54,070 nt of DNA. Source: Acidimicrobiia bacterium. GTDB lineage: Bacteria; Actinomycetota; Acidimicrobiia; ATN3; PSLF01. The stretch lies in NCBI GenBank assembly GCA_040289475.1, contig PSLF01000014.1:1-54070 (forward strand), written 5' to 3'. This document shows, one piece after another, positions 1 to 8,648 of this stretch. Numbering within the stretch: the first letter of the stretch is position 1; each line of letters starts with the position of its first letter. Both the position numbers and the translations under genes were made by a program. The notes under the pieces were generated by a model. The model was not told the DNA's origin. It made no database searches and worked only from the letters and a program-made list of their open reading frames with translations.

Positions 1-1
1 T

Positions 2-988
2 CACCGAATTCAGCAGTTGGTCGGCACAGCCGCAGAATACGGAAGAAAGGTGTGCTTTGTCGGGAAATCTGTCGAGCGGAATGTCGAAATTGCCGTCAAA
101 GCTGGGAAGTTGGTGCTACCCGAGGAGTCTGTGATTTCCGTTAGCGAGCTGGGGCGTATTAGCCCGTGGATGACGTGTATTGTTTGCACTGGCTCTCAAG
201 GGGAGCCGTACTCGTCACTCGCACTCATGGCATCTGGAGAACATCCTACAATCGAAATTTCGCCCGGAGACACCATCCTGGTTAGCTCACATCCCATCCC
301 TGGAAACGAACCAGCGGTTTATCGAGTGATAGACATGTTGTACGCGAAAGGCGCGGAGGTGCTGTACTCGGAGGTGTGTCCGGAGGTACATGTATCTGGA
401 CATGCAGCATCGGAAGATCTCAAGATCGTGATTTCGCTAGCGTCTCCCCGGCACTTCACGCCGATCCACGGAGAGCACAGACATCTCGTGGCAGCTGGGC
501 AAATTGCTCAAGAAATGGGAGTACCGCCTTCAAACGTAATGATTGGATTAAACGGCGACAGCCTGGTCCTCGAAGATGGTGTTTTACGCATGGAAAGAAG
601 CACGGTTCCGGCAGGAATTTGGTATGTCGACAGCGGCTCTGCAACAGCCGCTATTCGAGAGGATCACCTCTCCCATGAGGTTTTGCGAGAGCGATCGCAA
701 ATTGCGAGGGAAGGCGTCGTTGTCGTAGTAGTTACTGTTTCAGCCCAGACTGGTGAGTTAATGGGAGAAGTGGAAGTCGAGGGTAGGGGGGTTCGAAACG
801 GAGCGATGGGGGGTAATGAATTGGAAGAGCTGAAGGCTCAGGTGGCAAGTGCTGTCGAAGAAACGGCCCGAAGAGGCGTAAGAGATTGGGGAACCTTGAA
901 GCGGACAGTAAGAAGCACCGCCGGTCAATTTTTGAGAAAATCCGGAACGGGGCGGCCACTCGTGGTTCCAGTGGTAATAGAGGTTTGA
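2..988 (+). CDS. rnj: Ribonuclease J, C-terminal part (5' end outside window)
   Basis: This is the 3' portion of an RNase J gene. RNase J is a metallo-beta-lactamase/beta-CASP nuclease with 5'-3' exo- and endonuclease activity in mRNA decay and rRNA maturation. The open frame runs in from the window edge (HRIQQLVG is read before the first possible start at 17), so no start is called here. Visible family landmarks are TGSQGEP, the HVSGHA loop and FTPIHGEHRH, the last carrying the C-terminal beta-CASP metal-ligand histidines; the RNase J C-terminal domain follows. About 328 of a usual ~550 residues are present. In M. tuberculosis rnj lies near ftsK, pgsA and recA, the same order as here. Confidence 0.95.
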   Translation, partial: HRIQQLVGTAAEYGRKVCFVGKSVERNVEIAVKAGKLVLPEESVISVSELGRISPWMTCIVCTGSQGEPYSSLALMASGEHPTIEISPGDTILVSSHPIPGNEPAVYRVIDMLYAKGAEVLYSEVCPEVHVSGHAASEDLKIVISLASPRHFTPIHGEHRHLVAAGQIAQEMGVPPSNVMIGLNGDSLVLEDGVLRMERSTVPAGIWYVDSGSATAAIREDHLSHEVLRERSQIAREGVVVVVVTVSAQTGELMGEVEVEGRGVRNGAMGGNELEELKAQVASAVEETARRGVRDWGTLKRTVRSTAGQFLRKSGTGRPLVVPVVIEV

Positions 989-1044
989 GTCGTCCAGAGG
1001 GTATCCCGACTTTCGTCTAGCTATGCCCAATCTCAGGCTGGAGC

Positions 1045-1731
1045 ATGATGGATAAACACGAAAACTCTATTCATCCGGTGGTCCTTTTCTTCATTCGTCA
1101 CGCGGAGGCCATATGGACAAACAAGCGCCTTCCCGGTCGACTTCCTGGGGTAGATCTCAGTGAGCAAGGGTCGAGGCAGGCGGAGGATCTGGCAAAGCAT
1201 CTTTCGGCGTTACCGATCTCTGAGATCAGGTCTAGTCCGTTAGAGCGCACAATGCAGACTGCCGAGCCACTAGCAAGAGCCCTTGGCATTCCAGTGATAG
1301 AGGACGCGGACCTATTGGAAGCCGAGTGCGGGGAGTGGGCGGGTAAAACTTTCAAACAGGTCGTGAGACTTCGGTCTTTTAGAAACCTCGTGAAAAATCC
1401 GAGCCTCAGGAGGCCACCGGGCGGAGAGAGCATCGTCGAAGTTCAAGCTAGAATGATGCGATTTGTCGAGGGAGTGTTAGCCAGACAGACTGAGCATAAA
1501 GGGATTGTTGCGGCCTTCTCCCATGCTGATCCAATCAAGGCGGTTGTGGCGGGTCTGTTAGGACTCCCACTTGAGTTGTATCGACGGATCGATATAGGTG
1601 TTGCCTCTGTCTCGACGTTTGTTGTTGGCGATGAGCCTCTGATGCTTTGCGCAAATGCTGACGGAGCAAGAGCTGTTTCGGCATACGAAACGTTCGTCGC
1701 ATTGCAGACTTTTCGAAAGACGAGAGCCTAG
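1045..1731 (+). CDS. Histidine phosphatase-family protein, MSMEG_4193 type
   Basis: 228 aa protein of the phosphoglycerate-mutase-like histidine phosphatase superfamily. The catalytic histidine motif RHAEA is at about residues 19-23. SPLERTMQTAEPL, GEWAGKTF, PGGES and the late FSHADPIKA follow in family order, so the phosphohistidine and its partner residues appear intact. It resembles the actinobacterial MSMEG_4193 'probable phosphomutase' group, whose substrate is unknown. It is the first gene of a three-gene cluster with DUF3090 and SCO1664-type genes. ATG at 1045 and ATG at 1048 are adjacent, and a GGAG lies just upstream. Whether it is a phosphatase or a mutase cannot be told from sequence. 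Confidence 0.88.
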   Translation: MMDKHENSIHPVVLFFIRHAEAIWTNKRLPGRLPGVDLSEQGSRQAEDLAKHLSALPISEIRSSPLERTMQTAEPLARALGIPVIEDADLLEAECGEWAGKTFKQVVRLRSFRNLVKNPSLRRPPGGESIVEVQARMMRFVEGVLARQTEHKGIVAAFSHADPIKAVVAGLLGLPLELYRRIDIGVASVSTFVVGDEPLMLCANADGARAVSAYETFVALQTFRKTRA

Positions 1732-1785
1732 GATTTAGTGCTCTGCCACACTCGAATTGGAACACTTTGAGCTGATTGGAGACCT

Positions 1786-2409
1786 TTGGAGCAACCATTG
1801 GAACTGAAACCCGCCGCCAAAATTGCCGTAGGCGCAACCGGCAAGCCTGGGAAGCGGACATTTTTTTTGATAGCTACTGGAAGCGAGGGCAGCCTCGTTG
1901 TCAAGTGCGAGAAGTTTCAGGTAGAGGCCTTAGCAGCTCGCCTGGACGAGCTTCTTGCCGGTATAGCAACCGAACTTGGTAAACCTCGACGGACCGATTT
2001 CGACAAGCTTCTCGAGGAAATCCAAGAGCCAGAAATTCCTGCTAGATTCGATTGGGTGGTAGGTGAGATCGGCATCGGATACGACCCAGAAGAAGACTTA
2101 ATTTTGGTCGTGGCTCGCTCTGCAGAAGCAGAAGAGGGCGAGGTGCCGGAGGATAGCACGAGCCTTGATTTTGGTTTGCAACCCAGAAGCGAAGAATTCG
2201 AAATCGGAGATGAAACTTCTTCCGAAGAGGCTCGAATATGGATAACTCGAAGCCAGGCCGAAGTACTAGCCATCCAGAGTGCCGCTGTGGCTGCGGCGGG
2301 GAGAAAACTGTGTCCTTTTTGTACCATGCCGATCGACCCGGACGAAGGTCACGATTGCTTTGCACGCAACGGTCACAAAGAGGCCCGACTCGCTCCGGGC
2401 GGTGCCTGA
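1786..2409 (+). CDS. DUF3090-family protein (TIGR03847 type) with C-terminal zinc-binding motif
   Basis: 207 aa, no known function. The N-terminus reads VGATGKPGKRTFFL and then VEALAARLDELL, which I recognise as the actinobacterial DUF3090 family. The C-terminus carries CPFCTMPIDPDEGHDC, a CxxC plus HxC arrangement that probably binds zinc. The middle is very acidic. A TTG at 1786 is taken as the start because a GGAG sits at 1778-1781; TTG 1798 is an alternative. It lies between a histidine phosphatase gene and a kinase-like gene and overlaps the latter by 8 nt, so the three are probably translated together. Confidence 0.85.
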   Translation: MEQPLELKPAAKIAVGATGKPGKRTFFLIATGSEGSLVVKCEKFQVEALAARLDELLAGIATELGKPRRTDFDKLLEEIQEPEIPARFDWVVGEIGIGYDPEEDLILVVARSAEAEEGEVPEDSTSLDFGLQPRSEEFEIGDETSSEEARIWITRSQAEVLAIQSAAVAAAGRKLCPFCTMPIDPDEGHDCFARNGHKEARLAPGGA

Positions 2410-3187
2410 GTATTCGGTAGCTTCTCGCGCGGTCTCTGCCGTGCTTCAACGACCTCCAGAGATTTGGTACTCAAAGAGCGAAAGCGCTCTCGCCAAAACG
2501 CCCATGGTTATAATTGGTGCTCTCACAAGAAGCACGAACAACGCACTGCTAGTGAGGATTGGAGATCCCCCTGGCATCTTAGCTATCTACAAACCTGTGC
2601 GCTCGGCACGCCCGCTGTGGGATTTCGACAAAAATTCGCTCCACAGAAGAGAGCGAGCAGCCTACCTAGTAGCGAGGGCTTTGGGATGGTGCTTCGTTCC
2701 CCCTACCATAATTCGTGACGGTCCCCTTGGTGAAGGCGCAGTACAGATTTACATCCCCCCTGTGCGGGCTGAGCAGTACTTTGAATTCGCTGACGACAGT
2801 CGATACTCGGAGGAACTTATGCGAGTATGCGTATTCGACTTCGCCATCAACAATGCCGACCGAAAAGCAGGTCACTGTATCATCGACAAGAAAGGGAGGT
2901 TGTGGGTACTCGACCATGGAACCTGTTTCCACCGAGACGACAAACTCCGCACTGTGATTTGGGAGTTCGCCGGAGCCCCGGTACCTCAAAGAATCTTGGA
3001 AGATGTAGCGGCTTTCGAGCATGATCTCGAGCGAGGCGAATCGCCTTCCAAAGTAGCGAGACAACTCGAGAATTTGCTCGACTTGTCCGAGATAGCTGCC
3101 TTAAAGCACCGACTTCACTGGCTTTTGGAGTCTGGACGGTTTCCAGAGACGCTTTCGGAACCTCCTCTCCCTTGGCCACCAATCTAG
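2402..3187 (+). CDS. SCO1664-family kinase-like protein (distant PI3/4-kinase/HipA fold)
   Basis: 261 aa. It belongs to the SCO1664 (TIGR03843) family, distantly related to PI3/4-kinases. Numbering from GTG 2402, the kinase-like residues look intact: a candidate ATP-binding lysine K64 (AIYKPVR), a helix glutamate E84 (HRRERAAY), a catalytic-loop aspartate D153 (NNADRKAGH) and a metal-binding D171 (VLDHG). The start is set at GTG 2402, which overlaps the DUF3090 stop (2407-2409). The frame is open further upstream, but that part reads through the DUF3090 zinc motif in another frame and is unlikely to be translated; GTG 2441 is an alternative. The substrate is unknown. The neighbours suggest a kinase/phosphatase pairing, which is inference. 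Confidence 0.83.
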   Translation: MPEYSVASRAVSAVLQRPPEIWYSKSESALAKTPMVIIGALTRSTNNALLVRIGDPPGILAIYKPVRSARPLWDFDKNSLHRRERAAYLVARALGWCFVPPTIIRDGPLGEGAVQIYIPPVRAEQYFEFADDSRYSEELMRVCVFDFAINNADRKAGHCIIDKKGRLWVLDHGTCFHRDDKLRTVIWEFAGAPVPQRILEDVAAFEHDLERGESPSKVARQLENLLDLSEIAALKHRLHWLLESGRFPETLSEPPLPWPPI

Positions 3188-3435
3188 AAACCAATTCCTT
3201 TTGTTCTTCGGATGATCCTAAGCCCCAAACTATTTGATGCTATCGGTATCCGTCTAGAGACGGTAGAGGCACCTACGCAGAGGTGGAAAGCAATATTCTT
3301 CGACATCGCCCGCGCCCGAAAGCCATTCCGAGGGGAGATGGTAGACAAGTGGTAAAATTCCCAGATACGGTCGCTGCGGGCGGAGTCGGGGCGGCGCCCA
3401 ACCCGGGGCGCCACTGCCCATAGGAGCAGCAAATA

Positions 3436-5847
3436 TTGTCACATGCCCCAGCGCGGGTGGCCGCTAGGTCGCGCCAAAAAACGAAATTAACACGAACTTC
3501 CGACGGCGGACGCCGGCGACCGGGAAGCACAAAGACCCGGCGCCGCACCCGTCAACGTTGCAAGAAGAGCATCCGGAGCTTTCTTTCCACAGCTCTCAAA
3601 TCCGTAAATTCGTCGCTCGGGTCGATTTCGCGCGAGGTATGGGGTTTTTCGTTTTTGGTGTTGTCTGGCTTGTCGGCATTACTTTTGTGGCTCCCTCAAG
3701 CTGCACCTGTGGCTTCTGCGCTACAGAGTGGAACTCTAGGCATGCTGGGGATCGCAGCCGAGGCGCTTCCTCTTGCTGGCTTTGCAGTGGGAGTGGAGTC
3801 ATTAAGAGAGCGCGGCCGCCCCTTTAGGGTCGGTGTCACTCTTGCCGGACTTTTCATAACGTGTGCTGTTTTCGGCGCAACAATAACGGGAGGGCGTACC
3901 AGCGAGATCGGGGGCTGGCTAGGGACGAAATTAGCTGCGATTTTGATACAGAGCTTGGGTAGGCCTCTCGCCCTTGCTTTGTCTGTGTCGTCTGTATTAG
4001 CGCTTGGAGCTTGCGGGCTTGGTATTCCTGTCTGGAAGCCCGTTGCTGCTGGGGTGGGCTGGGCAGAAAGGGTCGTCCGACAGCGGCGGAGACGAAGGGG
4101 CAGCGCACACATTCCTTCAGACGAGAGCGGCAAGCTGTCTTCCGTAACCGAGCCGCGTAGCGAGCCTTCAAGTACGCGTTACCCGGAAAAAGTGTACGAA
4201 CTTGCGACCGCAGTAAATAGCGAAGATAGCGAATGCGTTGTCGAACCGACAAAGCCAAAAGCATCCCCAGTAAATTCCACGGGCAGCGAGAACCGTGGAA
4301 ATATTCGGGAATCGAATAAATTCCCTGATCAACTCACGCTGAGGCTAGGAGATGCCAAGTCAAGCTTTCCAGTTACTTCATATCCACTTCCGCCTGTGAG
4401 TCTTTTGCGAGAGGGCTCTGGAGCCGCCCCCCACAAAAGCTCTCTGGAAGAAGTAGGACGGGTGCTAATTGAAACGCTGCGCCAGTTCGATGTCGAGGCT
4501 TCCCTTTCCGGAATTACCCCAGGGCCAACAGTTACCCGGTTCGAGGTCGAACTGGCTGCAGGCGTTAAAGTGGCCAAAGTAAAAAGTCTTTCGGACGACA
4601 TTGCTTATGCTTTGGCCGCCGAAAGCGTGCGTATTCAGGCCCCAATTCCAGGGAAGTCAGCGATCGGAATCGAGATACCGAACCGGGAGCGGCGTCTAGT
4701 CACGGTAGGTGATGTCCTCGGATCTTCAGCGGGCAAAGATGCATCTCATCCTCTTGATTGCGCACTTGGTAAGGACATTTCCGGAAAGCCCGTCATGATC
4801 AACCTGGGAGAGATGCCGCATCTTTTGATAGCTGGGACTACAGGGGGCGGCAAGTCGTCCACTATCAATGCATTGGTGACATCGCTGATTATGCGTAACG
4901 GTCCCGAACAGGTGAGGCTGTTGTTGGTGGATCCTAAGCGTGTAGAGCTTGGCGTATACGACGGGATTCCGCACCTCCTGACTCGTGTGGTGACCAATCC
5001 AAAGAGGGCCAGCGAGGCATTGGGTTGGGTAGTAAGAGAGATGGAACTTCGATACGAAAAACTAGCAGAACTGGGGGCGAGAGATATCTCCAGTTACAAC
5101 GCCTCGATCCTAAGTAATGGAGGAAAGCTCAAGGGCGAAACGTTCGAGCACAACGTTATGGGATACATAGTCGTCGTCGTGGACGAGCTGAACGATCTCA
5201 TGATGGTCGCTGCAAGAGATGTCGAGGACTCAATTATGCGCCTTGCGCAGATGGCTAGGGCAGTTGGGATTCACCTAGTAATTGCGACTCAAAGACCATC
5301 AACCAATGTCATAACGGGAGTGATCAAGGCTAATATCCCCAGTCGCATAGCATTCAAAGTCGGCTCTCAGATAGATTCTAGGGTAATTCTTGACACGGGC
5401 GGAGCTGAAGAGCTATTGGGCATGGGAGACATGCTTTTACTTACAGCATCCTCGGGGGTGCCTAAAAGAATCCAAGGCTGCTATGTGAGCGAGGAGGAAG
5501 TGCGAAAAATTGTGGCCCACTGGAGACGTCTCGTTCCCAAACCTGAGTACCTGGACGACGTCGTATTTACGAGTCGGGAGACACCGGACAACACTTGTGA
5601 CGACGACGAGCTTCTAGAGCAGGCAATGGATCTGGTTGTACAAACGCAACTCGGATCGACCTCGATGCTTCAGCGGAAGCTACGTGTGGGCTTTGCAAGG
5701 GCAGGGCGTCTGATGGACCTGCTCGAAAAAAGAGGAGTGGTCGGTCCGTCCGAGGGCTCCAAAGCCCGTGTCGTCTTAGTGTCTCCAGAAGAGTACGAGG
5801 AGTTCAAGCGAAGACGATCAGTCGACGACGGGATTTACCCTAATTAA
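3436..5847 (+). CDS. ftsK: DNA translocase FtsK/SpoIIIE
   Basis: 803 aa septal DNA pump that moves chromosome termini through the closing division septum. A basic N-terminal tail is followed by hydrophobic membrane segments (about residues 67-208), a variable linker, the alpha/beta motor domain and a C-terminal winged-helix gamma domain (about 724-795) that reads polar DNA sites. Walker A is GTTGGGKSS near residue 466 and Walker B is VVVVDELNDLMM near 578-590; the Asn replaces the usual Ala of DELADLMM. The ATQRPS motif follows. Start is TTG 3436 with AGGAG about 10 nt upstream. The 3' end overlaps the convergent gene by 30 nt. Confidence 0.95.
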   Translation: MSHAPARVAARSRQKTKLTRTSDGGRRRPGSTKTRRRTRQRCKKSIRSFLSTALKSVNSSLGSISREVWGFSFLVLSGLSALLLWLPQAAPVASALQSGTLGMLGIAAEALPLAGFAVGVESLRERGRPFRVGVTLAGLFITCAVFGATITGGRTSEIGGWLGTKLAAILIQSLGRPLALALSVSSVLALGACGLGIPVWKPVAAGVGWAERVVRQRRRRRGSAHIPSDESGKLSSVTEPRSEPSSTRYPEKVYELATAVNSEDSECVVEPTKPKASPVNSTGSENRGNIRESNKFPDQLTLRLGDAKSSFPVTSYPLPPVSLLREGSGAAPHKSSLEEVGRVLIETLRQFDVEASLSGITPGPTVTRFEVELAAGVKVAKVKSLSDDIAYALAAESVRIQAPIPGKSAIGIEIPNRERRLVTVGDVLGSSAGKDASHPLDCALGKDISGKPVMINLGEMPHLLIAGTTGGGKSSTINALVTSLIMRNGPEQVRLLLVDPKRVELGVYDGIPHLLTRVVTNPKRASEALGWVVREMELRYEKLAELGARDISSYNASILSNGGKLKGETFEHNVMGYIVVVVDELNDLMMVAARDVEDSIMRLAQMARAVGIHLVIATQRPSTNVITGVIKANIPSRIAFKVGSQIDSRVILDTGGAEELLGMGDMLLLTASSGVPKRIQGCYVSEEEVRKIVAHWRRLVPKPEYLDDVVFTSRETPDNTCDDDELLEQAMDLVVQTQLGSTSMLQRKLRVGFARAGRLMDLLEKRGVVGPSEGSKARVVLVSPEEYEEFKRRRSVDDGIYPN

Positions 5848-6324
5848 CTGATAGCCTTCGCCAGTCTGGCGCATGCGCGCTTCAATCTCGCCCAGCATGA
5901 ACGTTTTGGGCTTTAGAGTACACACTAAATCCGTACTGGACTGGTCCGGCGCCGGAATGCACTGAGCGACTCTTGGATCGAAGGCACCTGGGGGAAAGGA
6001 CTGTAGCTGAACGGCAGCCTCGGGAGTCGCCCACTTCTCGATTTCATGAGTGTCGCCACGCTTGTGTGCTTCTAGTATCGCTGCCAATGTCGCGACTGGA
6101 TCCTGCCCCGGCGATTTATTAGTAGAGAAGTTCGAGGCCTCAGCTGTTGGCGTAGCATATGAGGTTTGCATAGGCGAAGGGGATGGCTGTTGAAGCTCGG
6201 GGACGTTGGTGTGTTGCTCTGTGTTGGATTGCAATTTATGCCGAAAAAAAGACGAGTAAAGCATGATTGCAGGTGCTGCTAGAGCAAGTGCTAAGAGCAG
6301 TATCACCCGAATCCATTTAGTCAT
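5818..6324 (-). CDS. Small membrane-anchored or secreted protein of unknown function
   Basis: 168 aa, not recognised. Residues about 5-25 form one hydrophobic segment (IRVILLLALALAAPAIMLY) preceded by a lysine and an arginine, so this is an N-terminal anchor or uncleaved signal. A Ser/Thr/Pro-rich linker (about 40-70) and a folded-looking C-terminal domain with two cysteines follow. It lies 13 nt downstream of ogt on the same strand and its 3' end overlaps the end of ftsK by 30 nt in convergent orientation. ATG 6324 has no clear ribosome binding site. Function cannot be inferred. Confidence 0.6.
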   Translation of the reverse strand: MTKWIRVILLLALALAAPAIMLYSSFFRHKLQSNTEQHTNVPELQQPSPSPMQTSYATPTAEASNFSTNKSPGQDPVATLAAILEAHKRGDTHEIEKWATPEAAVQLQSFPPGAFDPRVAQCIPAPDQSSTDLVCTLKPKTFMLGEIEARMRQTGEGYQLIRVNPVVD

Positions 6325-6337
6325 AGGTGCCGGTTAC

Positions 6338-6913
6338 TCATAGCTGCCGGCCGCTCTCTAGAGCCAGCAAAAACTCTTTGACACGGGCCCCAGAGACAAA
6401 TCCCCCGGTCTCACCGTTCGATCGAACAACTCTATGACACGGAATGACAATTAGGACCGGATTCCAAGCTAACGCGCGCCCAACCGCTCTTGCAGCTCGC
6501 GGGCGCGCCACAGTTTCCGCAAGTTGTGCATAACTGACTTTGCTTCCGTATGGGATAGCACGAGCTGCTTCCCACACCGCCCTCTTGAATCTGGATGTGT
6601 GGGCTTCGATGTCTAGGGGAATCGAAAAAGCAGTAAGCGTCCTTGCAAAATAAGAGCGAAGCTCCGTCTCTAACAGTTCGAGAACCTCAAGCGCGCGGCT
6701 ATCTACTTTTTGTTCGCAAGAGATCCAGTGCCGTCGGCCAAGTTGTCGATTTGGATTTCTCCTGAAGAAAGAAGTCCTACGTCCAGATGCGAGATTCGAA
6801 GTTTCACACGGTATTAGATCGAGGTAGCGCAAGCCCGACGAAGTGGCAACTGCGAGGAATTCCCCCACAGGAGATGAGATGTACTTTCTGGCAACTTCCG
6901 AAGATGTCGACAG
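6338..6913 (-). CDS. ogt: Methylated-DNA--protein-cysteine methyltransferase (probable CTG start)
   Basis: Suicide repair enzyme that transfers the methyl group of O6-methylguanine to its own cysteine. VIPCHRVV with the acceptor Cys, then GGFVSG, and the upstream helix-turn-helix (SYAQLAETVARPRAARAVG) are all present. The first ordinary start is GTG 6868 (176 aa), but this removes residues that look like the family N-terminus. Reading upstream in frame gives YISSPVGEFLAVATSSGL, matching the usual opening strand. No ATG, GTG or TTG exists there. CTG at 6913 has AGGGG five bases before it and lies just after the aldehyde dehydrogenase stop, so CTG is proposed (191 aa). The family call is firm; the start is inference. 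Confidence 0.85.
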   Translation of the reverse strand: MSTSSEVARKYISSPVGEFLAVATSSGLRYLDLIPCETSNLASGRRTSFFRRNPNRQLGRRHWISCEQKVDSRALEVLELLETELRSYFARTLTAFSIPLDIEAHTSRFKRAVWEAARAIPYGSKVSYAQLAETVARPRAARAVGRALAWNPVLIVIPCHRVVRSNGETGGFVSGARVKEFLLALESGRQL

Positions 6914-6914
6914 C

Positions 6915-8447
6915 TCAACCCCTAGTGAGCTTTCTAGGCAACCCTCTGCGATAGAGGATCCGAATAGTCCTATCCAGCAATGGCGTCAACCATGAAGGCG
7001 CCGGATACCAAAACAGTTCACGCTTTGGTCCAAACCGATCAACCAGAACGGATTTGACTTCGCAAAACTCGATCAGCCCTTCCGCCCCGTGAGTCCTTCC
7101 TATACCGGACTCTTTGACCCCCCCGAAAGGCAGACTGGGTACTCCGTAGTGCGCGAGGCAGTCGTTCACAACTACACCACCGGCTTGAACTTCTTCTACG
7201 AGCCTCTCGGCCTCCTTAGTGTCTTTGGTCCACACGCTTGCTGCGAGCCCATACCGTGACTCGTTTGCCAGCCTTACAGCCTCGTCTCTGTTGCGTACCT
7301 TCATAATCGGAAGTACGGGACCAAAAGTCTCCTCTCTCATTATCTGCATTCGGTGATCGACATCGACGAGAACGGTGGGTTCATAAAAATATCCTGGCTT
7401 TTTGTCCTCAATGCGGTGCCCGCCCGTAAGTATCCTGGCGCCTTTTTCCACTGCATCCTTTATGTGTTCTTCCACTATGTCTAGCTGTGCTGGGCGAGTC
7501 AGCGATCCGACGTCATAGGTTTCGCTTCCTTCGGAGTACCCGACTCGAAGCGCTTTCGTTTTTTCGACTACTTTAGAGACGAACTCGTCGTAAACGCCTT
7601 CTGTAACATAAACGCGCTCGATCGATGTGCACGTCTGCCCGCAGTTCGAAAAGGCTCCCCACACCGCCGCGTTCGCTGCTCTCTCAATGTCGGCATCGTC
7701 TAAGACAATCATTGGATCTTTACCGCCAAGCTCCATCACGACGGGCGTGAGCGTATCAGCTGCAGCTCGCATCACTTTGCGTCCAGTCTCTACCGATCCG
7801 GTAAAGACAACCTTTTGCACTCCTGCTCGAACCAGCGCTTCGCCAGTCCGACCACCTCCAGTTACTACTTGCACGATTCCCGAGTGAGCTCCTACATCTT
7901 CGAATAGCTCGCCCACGAGTTTGCCAACGAAGGGGGTGAACTCGGATGGTTTCAACACGACAGTGTTCCCTGCGAAAAGTGCGGAAACTACCGGACCCAT
8001 CGTCAGGCTAAACGGGTAGTTCCACGGACTGATGACTGCCACGACGCCAAGAGGCTGATAAATTTTGTAGGCTTTTTTGTTCAGGAAGAGACCCGTAGAC
8101 ACCTGACGCGGCCGCATAATTTTTTTCCCCTTCCGCGCGTAGAAATGGATCAAATCGGCCGTGGTGAAGAGCTCAGTGATGTATGCGTCGCCGATTGGCT
8201 TACCGGTTTCTCGGCTTATACTGCGAGCGATCTCTCGTGCCCGATCGATCATGAGATCGCACACAGAAAGGATGTGCTCTGCGCGTCGCTCGAAAGGTAG
8301 ACACGACCAGAGCTCGTAAGCTCTCCGTGCTCTCTGGACCGCTTCTCGTACCTCCCCCTCGCCCATCTCGGGCACAGTTCCAATTACCTCTCCGGTCGCA
8401 GGATTGATCGACTCGATAGTGGTGGTTTGCCTGGTGTCGATAGACAT
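6915..8447 (-). CDS. NAD(P)-dependent aldehyde dehydrogenase, succinate-semialdehyde type
   Basis: 510 aa ALDH-superfamily enzyme that oxidises an aldehyde to its acid with NAD(P)+. ELGGKDP (general-base Glu) and CGQTCTSIERV (nucleophile Cys) are intact, as is the cofactor-binding core ISPWNYPFSL. The C-terminal FGGVKESGIGR motif is also present. The best start is ATG 8447, with GGAGG six bases upstream; an in-frame start 30 nt further up has no ribosome site. It reads divergently from pgsA, and ogt follows after a very short gap, suggesting an operon with ogt and the small membrane protein. The substrate is not fixed by sequence; a semialdehyde or a medium-chain aldehyde is possible. Confidence 0.9.
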   Translation of the reverse strand: MSIDTRQTTTIESINPATGEVIGTVPEMGEGEVREAVQRARRAYELWSCLPFERRAEHILSVCDLMIDRAREIARSISRETGKPIGDAYITELFTTADLIHFYARKGKKIMRPRQVSTGLFLNKKAYKIYQPLGVVAVISPWNYPFSLTMGPVVSALFAGNTVVLKPSEFTPFVGKLVGELFEDVGAHSGIVQVVTGGGRTGEALVRAGVQKVVFTGSVETGRKVMRAAADTLTPVVMELGGKDPMIVLDDADIERAANAAVWGAFSNCGQTCTSIERVYVTEGVYDEFVSKVVEKTKALRVGYSEGSETYDVGSLTRPAQLDIVEEHIKDAVEKGARILTGGHRIEDKKPGYFYEPTVLVDVDHRMQIMREETFGPVLPIMKVRNRDEAVRLANESRYGLAASVWTKDTKEAERLVEEVQAGGVVVNDCLAHYGVPSLPFGGVKESGIGRTHGAEGLIEFCEVKSVLVDRFGPKRELFWYPAPSWLTPLLDRTIRILYRRGLPRKLTRG

Positions 8448-8648
8448 AGAAACCTCCGGCGTCACAATGGGCGGCACAATGGTGGAAAGCGTCTTGCTGA
8501 ATCATAGTCGCGAATGCTCGGGGAAAGAGCAGTCAATGGACTCCCAACTAGAAGCCGCTGATTACACTGAGAATGGGCGTGTTTCTGGAAAACCGCCCGA
8601 GTCCAACGGCCACACTGCCGCTGCCACAGGGAGGAGGTATGTTTTTAG

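Noticed and set aside
3393-3412. GC-rich hairpin (GGCGCCC, 6-nt loop, GGGCGCC) just before ftsK
   Set aside because: No T-run follows, so it is not a standard terminator; it could be a chance GC-rich palindrome or weak leader structure. Not enough to call a regulatory site.
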